The notes beneath the pieces are model-generated. The model was not told where the DNA came from. It was given only the letters and a program-made list of their open reading frames with translations, and ran no database searches. Positions 45,926 through 53,528 of a DNA stretch of 64,000 nucleotides are shown one piece after another. The stretch is from Thermoplasmata archaeon (GTDB taxonomy: Archaea; Thermoplasmatota; Thermoplasmata; UBA184). A program made the position numbers and the translations under genes. Where the stretch lies: NCBI GenBank assembly GCA_021826525.1, contig JAKAZU010000001.1, positions 1 to 64,000 on the forward strand. Reading direction: 5' to 3'. Position 1 is the first letter of the stretch. Each line of letters opens with the position of its first letter.

Positions 45926-46537
45926 GTGCGTCGCTTCGTCCTCCTAGTCCACCGCGTGCCTCGGAACGGCGCCTTCACCCTGAACGACCTCGCCGGTGGC
46001 GCCGGGCGGATGGACGAGGTCGCGCGAGCCGTATCGACCGCCTTCACGATCTCGAACGACCTGCGCCGAGACACCCACATGGTGCTCCTGTTCGGGGGCG
46101 ACGGGCCGGGCGCCGCCGGTCGCCGGATCACGGTATCGGGACCTCGGGTACGATACCTGAACCCCGACGAGCGCTCCACCGCGGCCCTCTTGAAGAACGC
46201 GCTCGTTCGGGCGGTCGACTTCCCGCGGGAGTTCGAGTCCTCTCCCGGGATCGTCGTGGGCCCGGTGGACGTTGGCGAGGAGCTGAGGAAGCTCGCGGCG
46301 GATCCGGACGGAGTGTGGCTGACCGAGGGAGGGGTCCCGTGGAGGTCCCGTCGGCCGTCGCGCCCTCCCGCGACGTTCTTCCTCTCCGATCCGTACGAGC
46401 CTACGGAGGAGGAGAAGACGATCCTCGTCGAGGCCCATCTCCCTCCTGTGTCGGTGGGCCCCCGATCGCTGAGGACCAGTCAGGTGGTCGACATCGTCCA
46501 CCACGAACTCGACCTCGCGGAGGCGGGGGCGGGATAG
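45926..46537 (+). CDS. trmY: tRNA (pseudouridine(54)-N1)-methyltransferase TrmY
   Basis: A 203-residue SPOUT methyltransferase that methylates pseudouridine 54 in archaeal tRNAs. MRRFVLLVHRVPRNGAFTL, then LAGGAGRMDEVARAVSTAFT and YLNPDERSTAALLKNAL are diagnostic. The GTG at 45926 begins the first beta strand; a CGTTTTTCCC element about 26 bases upstream fits a leaderless transcript. It converges on the FtsZ-like gene. Confidence 0.9.
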   Translation: MRRFVLLVHRVPRNGAFTLNDLAGGAGRMDEVARAVSTAFTISNDLRRDTHMVLLFGGDGPGAAGRRITVSGPRVRYLNPDERSTAALLKNALVRAVDFPREFESSPGIVVGPVDVGEELRKLAADPDGVWLTEGGVPWRSRRPSRPPATFFLSDPYEPTEEEKTILVEAHLPPVSVGPRSLRTSQVVDIVHHELDLAEAGAG

Positions 46538-46547
46538 CGCGCCGGGC

Positions 46548-47567
46548 TCAGTGGGCGAGCGCAGGCTCGACGGAGCCCGCGCGGAGCAAGCCGTGGATCG
46601 ACCCGACGCGGATCCCCGAGACGAGGCCCGTGAGCCGCACGACCTCCCGCGGCTCCGGCCGGACCCTCGTCCCGAAGAGGAGCTCGTCGGGCTCTCCGAG
46701 GTTCGCGCGCGCGTATTCGAGAAGCTGGTCGAACGTTCCGAGGGTGAGGTTCGACCCGCCCTCGATGTGGAGCAGCGCGCGGGTCCGGTGGCCAAGTTCG
46801 AAGTCGAGCAGGCTGTCGCGCAGCGCCTGCGGTAGGAGGCGCTCCGGCTCCGACACGTGGGCCTCCCCGCACAGCACGGTGGACATGCCCGAGCCTTCGA
46901 GATGGCGTTTGACGGTCGCGAGGTCGACGTTTAGCTGGGAGGGGTTCTCCACCATGTCGACCATGCTCGTGACGAGGCTGTGAAGGAAGGCGTTCCGTAC
47001 GCCCAGCGCCCGATGGATCGGGAGCGAGTCGAACCGACGCAGCTTCTCGTTCGCCATCAGGAGCAGCAGTCCGCCCATGGCCTCGAGCTCCCCCAGCGTA
47101 GCGCGGACCGACTCGCGCCGGGTCGCGTTGTTGCGGACCTCCACATGGAAGGGAAGGAACGCGACCGGCACGGGGATCGCATCCGTCTCCCGCAGTTCGC
47201 GCACCAAGTACGGTAGCAGAGCGCTCCCGGTCCCGCCTCCGAGCGCGCCGAACAGAAAGACGACCTCGTAGGACCGAAGCTGCCGAAGGATCTCGTCGCG
47301 CTCCTCCTCGATGGCCCCCAGGACCCCTTCCCGATCGCCTCCGGATCCTCGCCCCCGAAAGCGGCGGTGACCGATGAGGATGCGACGATCGATCGGCATC
47401 CGTTCGAGATGGCCGGCGTCGGTGTTGATCGCGAGCGGCCGCACGCCGGGGGTGGCGAGCCCAAGCAGGTCGCGGACGGCCTCGGAGCCGGCGCCCCCGA
47501 GCCCAACCATGGCGAACGAGGTAGGGCGGTCGAACCCGGCCCATGCCGTCGTCTCTTCCGCCGGCAT
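46548..47567 (-). CDS. FtsZ/CetZ-type tubulin-superfamily GTPase with altered T7 loop
   Basis: A 339-residue tubulin-fold protein. The T1 loop is MVGLGGAGSEAV (residues ~20-31), the tubulin signature T4 loop is FGALGGGTGSALL (~107-117), and a T3-like INTDAGHL lies at ~48. The T7 loop reads LNVDLATV (212-219): Asp215 is kept but the second acidic residue of FtsZ (NxDFxD) is Thr218, so nucleotide hydrolysis may be altered. There is no FtsZ C-terminal tail. It follows a ribbon-helix-helix gene by 15 bases, an arrangement reminiscent of the haloarchaeal CdrS-FtsZ unit. A role in division or shape is inference. Confidence 0.85.
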   Translation of the reverse strand: MPAEETTAWAGFDRPTSFAMVGLGGAGSEAVRDLLGLATPGVRPLAINTDAGHLERMPIDRRILIGHRRFRGRGSGGDREGVLGAIEEERDEILRQLRSYEVVFLFGALGGGTGSALLPYLVRELRETDAIPVPVAFLPFHVEVRNNATRRESVRATLGELEAMGGLLLLMANEKLRRFDSLPIHRALGVRNAFLHSLVTSMVDMVENPSQLNVDLATVKRHLEGSGMSTVLCGEAHVSEPERLLPQALRDSLLDFELGHRTRALLHIEGGSNLTLGTFDQLLEYARANLGEPDELLFGTRVRPEPREVVRLTGLVSGIRVGSIHGLLRAGSVEPALAH

Positions 47568-47582
47568 CGCTCGTTCCGCCGT

Positions 47583-47948
47583 CTACGGGGTCGTGGGGGG
47601 TTCGCTCGCGGCCGGCGCGTCCGCGAGCGAGCGCGTCGGGCGAGGAGGCCCCGAAGCTTCGATGCGTTGGCGGATGTACTCGCGCACGGCCCATCGAACC
47701 GCATCGTCCACGGAGACCGAGTTTCCGTCCCGGACGAATTGCTCGAGGCGGCTGTTGTCGTGCTTCGATAGCTCGACGACGACCTTGCGGACGTTCGGCG
47801 GCGGAAGATGGACCTCGACGTAGCGCTCGAGCCCTTCGCGGATCGTATCGGAGATGGTGGCGGTCCCGTTATCCTGTTGGATTTGTTTCAACTTCTCGAG
47901 CAGGTCCTGCGGGATCCGAACTGTGACCCGTTCCGAAGTTTCCGTCAT
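47583..47948 (-). CDS. Tandem ribbon-helix-helix regulator upstream of FtsZ-like gene (CdrS-like)
   Basis: A 121-residue protein with two RHH units: residues ~7-45 (RVTVRIPQDLLEKLKQIQQD; ISDTIREGLERYV) and ~53-98 (VRKVVVELSKHDNSRLEQFV; VDDAVRWAVREYIRQR), then a disordered tail. RHH proteins bind DNA through a beta strand, usually as dimers; two units in one chain could form an intramolecular pair. CdrS is an RHH regulator of ftsZ genes in haloarchaea, and the neighbouring FtsZ-like gene suggests a similar role. A perfect inverted repeat sits just before its start codon. Confidence 0.82.
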   Translation of the reverse strand: MTETSERVTVRIPQDLLEKLKQIQQDNGTATISDTIREGLERYVEVHLPPPNVRKVVVELSKHDNSRLEQFVRDGNSVSVDDAVRWAVREYIRQRIEASGPPRPTRSLADAPAASEPPTTP

Positions 47949-47951
47949 TTC

Positions 47952-47982
47952 CGTCAGACAATATCTGCCGCTTTGTCTGACG
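47952..47982. promoter_or_regulatory. 10-bp perfect inverted repeat, candidate RHH operator
   Basis: CGTCAGACAA (47952-47961) and TTGTCTGACG (47973-47982) are separated by 11 bases, with GTCATT and AATGAC extending the symmetry outside. It lies 4 bases upstream of the RHH start codon. An AAATACTAG element near 48003-48012 on the minus strand could be the TATA box, placing the repeat at or just after the transcription start, the position of a repressor operator. Autoregulation is inference. Confidence 0.6.
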
Positions 47983-48457
47983 AATGACAGATGCGCGTTC
48001 TAGTATTTGAAATCCGCTTGTCGAAGGCACCCTCCGATCCACCGGAATCTGCTTCGACGCCGTTCGGACGTTCGCGGGTCTGGCCACGGTCCTGGTCTTC
48101 GCGACCCCAATGTTTCGGGCGCCGGGGTCGAGCGTCGGCCCCATCGTCGTCGGAGCCGCCCTCGCGACGTTCGCGCCCGTCGTCGTTCTTCCAAGCGCGA
48201 GCGTTTCAGCCGGGGCCACGTGTTTTCCCAAGCCTTCGGGGTTGGAGTAGCCTTCACGACGATCCCCGGGGAGACCGGGTTCTGACTGCGGAACTGTCGG
48301 GCCGGCGACCCGCCTATCGAGACCTCGAGAGCCCGGTCTCGGGGGCGGGGTCCGAGGGCCTACGCGGAGTCTTAGGGCCGCCCAAGCGGCGGGGGTTGGA
48401 CGGGGGCCGAAGCTTCATGCGGGGAAGCGGTTCCCATCGTGCGGGTGAGACAATCCC
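47983..48457. other. Intergenic region with a possible gene remnant
   Basis: About 475 bases between the RHH gene and the M13 peptidase. One plus-strand frame from ~48018 to a stop at 48250 reads VRTFAGLATVLVFATPMF and VVVGAALATF-like hydrophobic stretches but has no start codon. It may be a gene fragment or a GC-driven artefact. No tRNA, repeat or strong promoter seen in the right half. Confidence 0.35.
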
Positions 48458-50464
48458 GTGACCCCCACTCCGACCCCCTCGACGGTGCCGCCGCCCGCTC
48501 CGACGATCCCCCGGTTCTCGATAGGGTACATGGATCGGTCTGCCGATCCGAAGGTCGACTTCTACCGCTTCGCGTCCGGCGGTTGGATCGACCGCAATCC
48601 GGTACCGGCGGACAAGGCGCGCTGGAGCGGATTCAACGAGCTCTCCGACTACAATTTCCTCCTGCTCCGAGAGATCTTGGAATCCGCGGCCCGGCCGGGG
48701 CGACCGGCTACGCACCCGACCCCACGGCGCCAGGTAGGCGATTTCTATGTCTCGGCCGTCAACCGCGAGCAGCGCGAGAAGCGAGGGTTCGCCCCTCTCG
48801 AACCGGACTTGGTGGCGATCCGCCGCCTTGCTTCGGCCCGATCGGTCGTGGACCTGGTGGCCCGGTTCCACCGTCGCGGCATCCCCGGCCTGTTCTCGGC
48901 GTATGTGGCGCCCGACGAGAAGGAGAGCTCGGTCTACGCGCTCTACCTTACCCAAGGCGGACTGTCCCTCCCCGACCGGGACTACTACCTGACGGAGGGC
49001 TTTGCAACGGTTCGGGAAGGTTACGCGATCCACCTTCGGCGGGCTCTGGGCCTGCTCGGAATCCCCGCGGCCCGGATCGAGCGTGAGGCGGAGTCGATCG
49101 CCCGGCTCGAGACCGAACTGGCCAAATCCAGCCGATCCCGTGTCGATCTCCGCGATCCGTACAAGAACTATAACCGGTTCACCCCGGCCGAGATCGCGAA
49201 GCGATACCCCCACCTTCGCCCGTCGGACTACCTCGCGCGGCTCGGCGCCGGCGCCCCGCCGTACGTGGTCGTGGGTCAGCCCGAGTTCTTCGATTGCGTG
49301 GACCGTCTCCTCCGCACCGTGCGCCTAGCCGATTGGAAGTCCTACCTGCGCTGGAACCTGGTGCGCTCGAGCGCCGACGAACTTCACGGGGCGATCGAGA
49401 ACGAACACTTCGACTTCTTCCGTCGCCAGATCCTGGGTCAGCAGGAGCCCGAGCCGGAGTGGAAGCGAGCCGCCATCACCATCGATGCCTCGGTCGGGGA
49501 GGCCCTCGGCCGCCTCTACGTCCAGCGGCATTTCCCGAAGGAGGCCGAAGCGCGCATGGCCGAGCTCGTCGCCGACCTGCGGTCGGTGTTCCAGGACCGT
49601 CTCCAGCGGTTACCCTGGATGACCGACGCGACCAAGGAGAAGGCCCTGCGGAAGTTCGAACGCTTCTCGGCGAAGATCGGACACCCGGACCGATACCGGG
49701 ATTATTCGAGCGTGCGTGTCTCGCGCTCCGACCTTCTGGGGAACGTGCGCCGGGCCGCCGCTTTCGAGGTCCGACGTAACGTGACGCGGATCGGCGGGCC
49801 GGTCGATACGGCCGAGTGGGAGATGACCCCGCCGACCGTGAACGCCTACTTCCACCCTACGAAGAACGAGATCGTCTTCCCCGCCGGGATCCTCCAACCG
49901 CCGTTCTTCGACGTAACGATGGACGACGCGGTCAACTACGGGGGCATCGGCGTGGTGATCGGCCACGAGATGACTCACGGCTACGACGATCAGGGTCGGA
50001 AGTACGACGCCGACGGGAACCTCAAGGACTGGTGGACCGACTCGGACGCGAAGGAGTTCGAGTCCCGCGCCCGGCGGATCGTCGAGCAGTTCAACCGCTT
50101 CGAGCCGCTGCCGAACGCCCACGTCAACGGAGAGCTTACGGCCGGCGAGAACATCGCCGACCTCGGCGGGTTGCGCATCGCCTACGAGGCGCTCCGACGA
50201 CGCTTGGACGACGGCCGGACGCCGCGCCGCCCGATCGACGGCTTTACCCCGGAGCAGCGATTTTTCCTTTCCTACGGCCAGATCTGGCGGATGAACGTTC
50301 GCGAGCCCGAGGCGCGCCGTCTCCTAACCATCGATCCCCATTCACCGGGCCGCTACCGCGTGAACGGGCCCCTGGCGAACCTTCCGGAGTTCTTCGATGC
50401 GTGGAACGTCCCGGAAGGCTCACCGATGCGGCAGCCCGAAGAGCACCGCGTGGAAATCTGGTAG
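48458..50464 (+). CDS. M13-family (neprilysin/PepO-like) zinc metallopeptidase
   Basis: A 668-residue metallopeptidase. The zinc site is HEMTH at residues 503-507 in VVIGHEMTHGYDDQGR, with the third ligand Glu564 in AGENIADLGGLRIAYEA. NAYFHPTKNEIVFPAGILQ is the substrate-backbone motif, and the protein ends in the conserved Trp (VEIW). There is no signal peptide or membrane anchor, so it is probably cytoplasmic, an oligopeptidase. The GTG at 48458 adds a Pro-rich start; ATG 48530 is an alternative. Confidence 0.92.
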   Translation: MTPTPTPSTVPPPAPTIPRFSIGYMDRSADPKVDFYRFASGGWIDRNPVPADKARWSGFNELSDYNFLLLREILESAARPGRPATHPTPRRQVGDFYVSAVNREQREKRGFAPLEPDLVAIRRLASARSVVDLVARFHRRGIPGLFSAYVAPDEKESSVYALYLTQGGLSLPDRDYYLTEGFATVREGYAIHLRRALGLLGIPAARIEREAESIARLETELAKSSRSRVDLRDPYKNYNRFTPAEIAKRYPHLRPSDYLARLGAGAPPYVVVGQPEFFDCVDRLLRTVRLADWKSYLRWNLVRSSADELHGAIENEHFDFFRRQILGQQEPEPEWKRAAITIDASVGEALGRLYVQRHFPKEAEARMAELVADLRSVFQDRLQRLPWMTDATKEKALRKFERFSAKIGHPDRYRDYSSVRVSRSDLLGNVRRAAAFEVRRNVTRIGGPVDTAEWEMTPPTVNAYFHPTKNEIVFPAGILQPPFFDVTMDDAVNYGGIGVVIGHEMTHGYDDQGRKYDADGNLKDWWTDSDAKEFESRARRIVEQFNRFEPLPNAHVNGELTAGENIADLGGLRIAYEALRRRLDDGRTPRRPIDGFTPEQRFFLSYGQIWRMNVREPEARRLLTIDPHSPGRYRVNGPLANLPEFFDAWNVPEGSPMRQPEEHRVEIW

Positions 50465-50524
50465 AGCGCCTCCCCCGGCGAGAACCCTAAGAGTGCCCGG
50501 GCCCTGCCGCGGGGGGTTGGCCGT

Positions 50525-50890
50525 ATGCAGCTCTCACCATCCAGCGTGGCCGTCTTGGTTTCGAACAAGAAGCGAGCGATACGATGGTACCGGGAGAAGC
50601 TGGGACTCAAAGTCTTCCACCATGCTGGACACTGGATCACCGTCGGGTCGCGTCGGACGGGGATGCAACTGCACTTGTGCGATCCCAAGGATTGGATGGA
50701 GCGCCCGAAGCTCGAGCCCGGGAATTCGGGGATACTCTTCCGGGTCGACGGGGACATCGAGCGGGCGTACCGCACGCTCAAGCGACGCGGCGTCCGCTTT
50801 TCGCAACCTCCTACGAAGGAAGAGTGGGGATGGAACTGCCGCTTCGTCGATCGCGACGGGAACGAATTCGCACTGATGCCGAACGACTAG
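50525..50890 (+). CDS. VOC-family (glyoxalase-like) protein
   Basis: A 121-residue single VOC domain: VAVLVSNKKRAIRWYREKLGL at the start and CRFVDRDGNEFALMPND at the end. It lacks signs of a specific enzyme. Its stop codon TAG overlaps the stop of the convergent prenyltransferase gene through the palindrome CTAG. A CCTAAGAG element upstream may be its TATA box. Confidence 0.82.
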   Translation: MQLSPSSVAVLVSNKKRAIRWYREKLGLKVFHHAGHWITVGSRRTGMQLHLCDPKDWMERPKLEPGNSGILFRVDGDIERAYRTLKRRGVRFSQPPTKEEWGWNCRFVDRDGNEFALMPND

Positions 50891-51690
50891 CGCCCGTAGC
50901 GCCGCCGGCGGGTTTGGAACGCGTGGATGGCCCGAAGGAACTCTAGGTGGGTGAGCCCCGGCCACATCACGTCGGAGAAGTACAGTTCGCTGTAGGCCGA
51001 CTGCCAGAGAAGGAAGTTGGACACACGCTCCTCGCCGCTCGTCCTCAGGATGAGGTCCGGGTCCGGCATGTCGGCCGTGTAGAGGTGCCGCCCCACCGCC
51101 TCGGCATCGATCTCCTCGGGGCGCAGCCGTCCGGCCCGCACGTCCTCGGCGAGGCTTCGGATCGCTTGGACGAGCTCGTCCCGGCCGCCGTACGCGATGG
51201 CGAGGTTGAAGAAATACTCCGAGTAGTCCTTCGTGGCCTCCTCGGCCCGTGCGATCGCCTGGCGGACGCGCTCCGGCAGGAGGTCGCGTCGGCCGAGCGC
51301 GCGGACCCGAATGTGAAGTCGGTGGACCCGCGGGTCCTTGGCCACGTCGAGGAACCCCTGCTCGATGAGGTCCATTAACGTCTCGACCTCGTCCGGGGTC
51401 CGGTGGAGGTTCTCGGTGGACAGGCCGAAGACCGTCAGCACCCGGACGTTCACCTCCAAGCACCAGTCGAGAATGTCCTCGAGCTTGCGCTTGCCTTGGT
51501 TGTGCCCCTCCGGGATCAGAAGGTCGTGCGACTCGGCGAACCGGCGGTTCCCGTCCATGATGATGGCGAGGTGGCGCGGGACCGGCGCCGACCGGACGAG
51601 CGCCAGGAGCTTGCGCTCCTGAGCGTCTCGGATCGCTCCCCCTACGACCTCGGAAAGGTACGAGGGGCGTCGGGCCGGTTCGTCCGTCAC
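50887..51690 (-). CDS. uppS: cis-prenyltransferase (UppS-like)
   Basis: A 267-residue Z-isoprenyl diphosphate synthase. HLAIIMDGNRRFAE holds the catalytic Asp, TVFGLSTENLHR and the C-terminal ILRTSGEERVSNFLLWQSAYSEL complete the family pattern. In archaea these enzymes make the long polyprenyl carriers for protein glycosylation, and this genome encodes heavily NxS/T-bearing surface proteins. GTTTAAC lies about 24 bases before the leaderless GTG at 51690. Confidence 0.93.
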   Translation of the reverse strand: MTDEPARRPSYLSEVVGGAIRDAQERKLLALVRSAPVPRHLAIIMDGNRRFAESHDLLIPEGHNQGKRKLEDILDWCLEVNVRVLTVFGLSTENLHRTPDEVETLMDLIEQGFLDVAKDPRVHRLHIRVRALGRRDLLPERVRQAIARAEEATKDYSEYFFNLAIAYGGRDELVQAIRSLAEDVRAGRLRPEEIDAEAVGRHLYTADMPDPDLILRTSGEERVSNFLLWQSAYSELYFSDVMWPGLTHLEFLRAIHAFQTRRRRYGR

Positions 51691-51744
51691 ACCCTCGTCG
51701 AGGCGGAAGCAGGTTAAACGGTGAAGGGGGGTCGGGCCCGGGAG

Positions 51745-51847
51745 CGCCCTGGTCGGGAGTTTCGGGCCCGGGGGAGACCCCGAGCGCCTTCGAACCCGAG
51801 TCCCAGGCTCGACAGACCTAGATCCTAGACCACTAGACTACCAGGGC
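51745..51847 (-). tRNA. tRNA-Asp (GTC) with a 30-base intron in the T loop
   Basis: On the minus strand the acceptor arms GCCCTGG and CCAGGGC pair, with discriminator G. The D arm GTCTAGTGGTCTAGGAT and the anticodon loop CTGTCGA give anticodon GTC. The T arm starts TCGGG-TTCGAA and then 30 extra bases (plus-strand 51759-51788) precede T-CCCGA. Removing them gives a perfect 7-base T loop TTCGAAT and a 73-base tRNA. TTCG and CGAA pair as a 4-bp helix between two 3-base bulges (AAG and ACT), a bulge-helix-bulge-like site cut after the second base of each bulge. A TTCATAGG element at 51873-51880 serves as TATA box. Confidence 0.85.
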
Positions 51848-51962
51848 ACCGGACCCGAGGTAGAGCCACGCTCCTATGAACTTTCCCACGCCGGTTGGCG
51901 CCGCGATTCGAGTCGAGAGCGCGGTTTATGTAGCGGTGGGCGAGGTGACGAGGGTCGCAGAT

Positions 51963-52100
51963 ATGATCGTCGCCTGGCTCATCGCCATCGGAATCATCGT
52001 GGGAGGGGTCCTCGTCGTGACCCACCTCGGCGTCAACGTCCTGGGCATGATCGGTCAAGGGTTCCACGAACTCGAGCGCGCCCTGTCGGCTCCCTTGTAG
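51963..52100 (+). CDS. Very small single-helix membrane protein
   Basis: A 45-residue protein: a membrane helix (MIVAWLIAIGIIVGGVLVVT) followed by an amphipathic stretch (LGMIGQGFHELERALSAPL). A GGTTTATGTAG element about 30-35 bases upstream marks a short-leader promoter and selects the ATG at 51963 within a longer open frame. It lies between tRNA-Asp and a HAD phosphatase. Function unknown. Confidence 0.55.
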   Translation: MIVAWLIAIGIIVGGVLVVTHLGVNVLGMIGQGFHELERALSAPL

Positions 52101-52111
52101 CGTCGGACCGG

Positions 52112-52675
52112 TCAGCCCCGAGCTAGGAGGCGCAGGACCGCGGCGCGGAAGGTCCGGGCCCGGATGTCCGGCATCGCTCCGTGCGCGCGAAGCTCGGCCT
52201 CGATCTCTGCCTCGTGGCCGGGCGGCGGAACCAGCGCGGTCGGGATCCCGAGGCGTCGGCCCGCTTCGATGTCCAGCCAGCGATCGCCCACGATCGCGCT
52301 GCGAGCGATGTCGAGGTTCAGGTCCCGGCGGGCGCGTTCGAAGAGCTCCGTTCCCGGCTTGCGGCAGCGGCACCCGCGCTCGGGGAGGTGAGGGCAGTAG
52401 TAGAACGCGTCAATCTCGGCGCCGTGCGGCCGGAGTCGCTCGTTGAGCCGCGCATGGATGCGGCGCACGTCCTCGTCGGTCACTAGGCCCCGCTCGATCC
52501 CCGACTGGTTCGTGACGCAGACGAGGCGAAGTCCATGCGCGCGCGCGAGCGACAGAGCCTCGGTCACCCCTCGATAGATCTCGAGGCGGTCCGCCTCCGC
52601 GAGGTAATGAAGGTCGACCATCAGGGTACCATCGCGGTCGACGAACAGCGCGGGGGTTCTCCCCGAATCCACCAC
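52112..52675 (-). CDS. HAD-IIIA phosphatase, GmhB-like
   Basis: A 187-residue HAD phosphatase of the histidinol-phosphatase/GmhB type. FVDRDGTLMVDLHYLAEADR is motif I, VTNQSGIERGL is motif II, the zinc loop CPHLPERGCRCRKPG matches GmhB, and VGDRWLDIEAGRRLG is motif IV. GmhB dephosphorylates heptose 1,7-bisphosphate; in archaea the substrate is likely another sugar phosphate. The ACGATAAGG element about 26 bases upstream favours the leaderless GTG at 52675 over longer starts. Confidence 0.87.
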   Translation of the reverse strand: MVDSGRTPALFVDRDGTLMVDLHYLAEADRLEIYRGVTEALSLARAHGLRLVCVTNQSGIERGLVTDEDVRRIHARLNERLRPHGAEIDAFYYCPHLPERGCRCRKPGTELFERARRDLNLDIARSAIVGDRWLDIEAGRRLGIPTALVPPPGHEAEIEAELRAHGAMPDIRARTFRAAVLRLLARG

Positions 52676-52695
52676 GTCCGGCCGAACGGGCCCTC

Positions 52696-52710
52696 CCTTA
52701 TCGTATTGGC
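52696..52710. promoter_or_regulatory. Shared divergent promoter element
   Basis: CCTTATCGTATTGGC carries two back-to-back AT-rich elements. Read leftward it gives ATACGATAAGG, 26 bases before the HAD GTG at 52675. Read rightward CGTATTGG lies 27 bases before the ligase ATG at 52731. The two leaderless genes thus seem to share a promoter core of about 12 bases. Confidence 0.5.
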
Positions 52711-52730
52711 GGCGGTCGCCTAGCGGGCGC

Positions 52731-53474
52731 ATGAGTGGCTCTCTTCCGTCCACCGTCTTCCGCAGGCTCGACACCGCCTTCGCGCCGATCCGCGCTCGAC
52801 TTCTCGAGAACGCGGCCCCCGCGACCCTCCTGTTCTCGGGCGGGGTCGATTCGTCGCTGCTCGCCCACGAACTCGCTTCGATGTCCGCGCTCGAGCTCCT
52901 CGTGATCGGGCGGGCCGGGAGTCCGGATATCCTTCAAGCTACTTCGGCCGCCTCCACGCTCGGGCGGTCGCTCACGGCGATCGAGGTCACCGAGCGCGAC
53001 GCCGCATCCGCGGTCGCTGAGTACTCGCCCGAGCTCGCGGACGCCCGGGGTCCCGATCGCGACGTAGCGGTCGCATTTGCCCTCGCGATCCAGCGGGCCG
53101 CGTCCCCCCGCGTGCTGAGCGCCCAGGGGGTGGACGAGCTCTTCCTGGGATACCACCACTTTCGAGACTTGTCCCCGGCGGCCGCGGAGGAGCGGTCCGG
53201 TCGCGATCTCGAACGGCTCCAGCAGCGCGAGTGGCCCCGCGCGGTCCGCATCGCGCGAAGATCGGGCCATGCGATCGAGGCACCCTTCCTCGATCCGGAT
53301 TGGATCCAGGCCGTCCGCGCAATTCCGATCGAGGAACGGCTCCCTCACCCCGAGATGAAACACCTGTTCCGAGCTTGGGCCGAGCACCGCGGCCTACCGG
53401 CCGAGGTCGCCCATCGCCCCAAGCGCGCGATGCAGTACGGCTCTCGCATCCACCAGCTCTTGAGGGGCTCCTGA
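52731..53474 (+). CDS. Asparagine-synthase-like ATP-pyrophosphatase domain protein
   Basis: A 247-residue protein with only the synthetase half of asparagine synthase: the PP-loop LLFSGGVDSSLLAHELA near residues 33-49, LSAQGVDELFLGYHHF, and the C-terminal IEAPFLDPDWIQAVRAIP with EVAHRPKRAMQYGS. The glutaminase half is absent, so it would need free ammonia or another partner, or act on a different carboxylate. Distinct from GMP synthase subunit B. It is monocistronic with the promoter noted above. Confidence 0.82.
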   Translation: MSGSLPSTVFRRLDTAFAPIRARLLENAAPATLLFSGGVDSSLLAHELASMSALELLVIGRAGSPDILQATSAASTLGRSLTAIEVTERDAASAVAEYSPELADARGPDRDVAVAFALAIQRAASPRVLSAQGVDELFLGYHHFRDLSPAAAEERSGRDLERLQQREWPRAVRIARRSGHAIEAPFLDPDWIQAVRAIPIEERLPHPEMKHLFRAWAEHRGLPAEVAHRPKRAMQYGSRIHQLLRGS

Positions 53475-53528
53475 AACTCGCCAAAGGGGTTATCCCCGAT
53501 TGGGTCCCACTCCGGCGAGGCGCGAATC

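Noticed and set aside
48018..48250. Hydrophobic plus-strand frame upstream of the M13 peptidase
   Set aside because: No start codon in frame apart from an internal ATG; hydrophobic translations arise by chance in GC-rich DNA.
52731..53474. GMP synthase subunit B, the partner of guaA-A
   Set aside because: The motifs after the PP-loop (AQGVDELFLGY, APFLDPDW) are of asparagine-synthase type, not GuaA-B.
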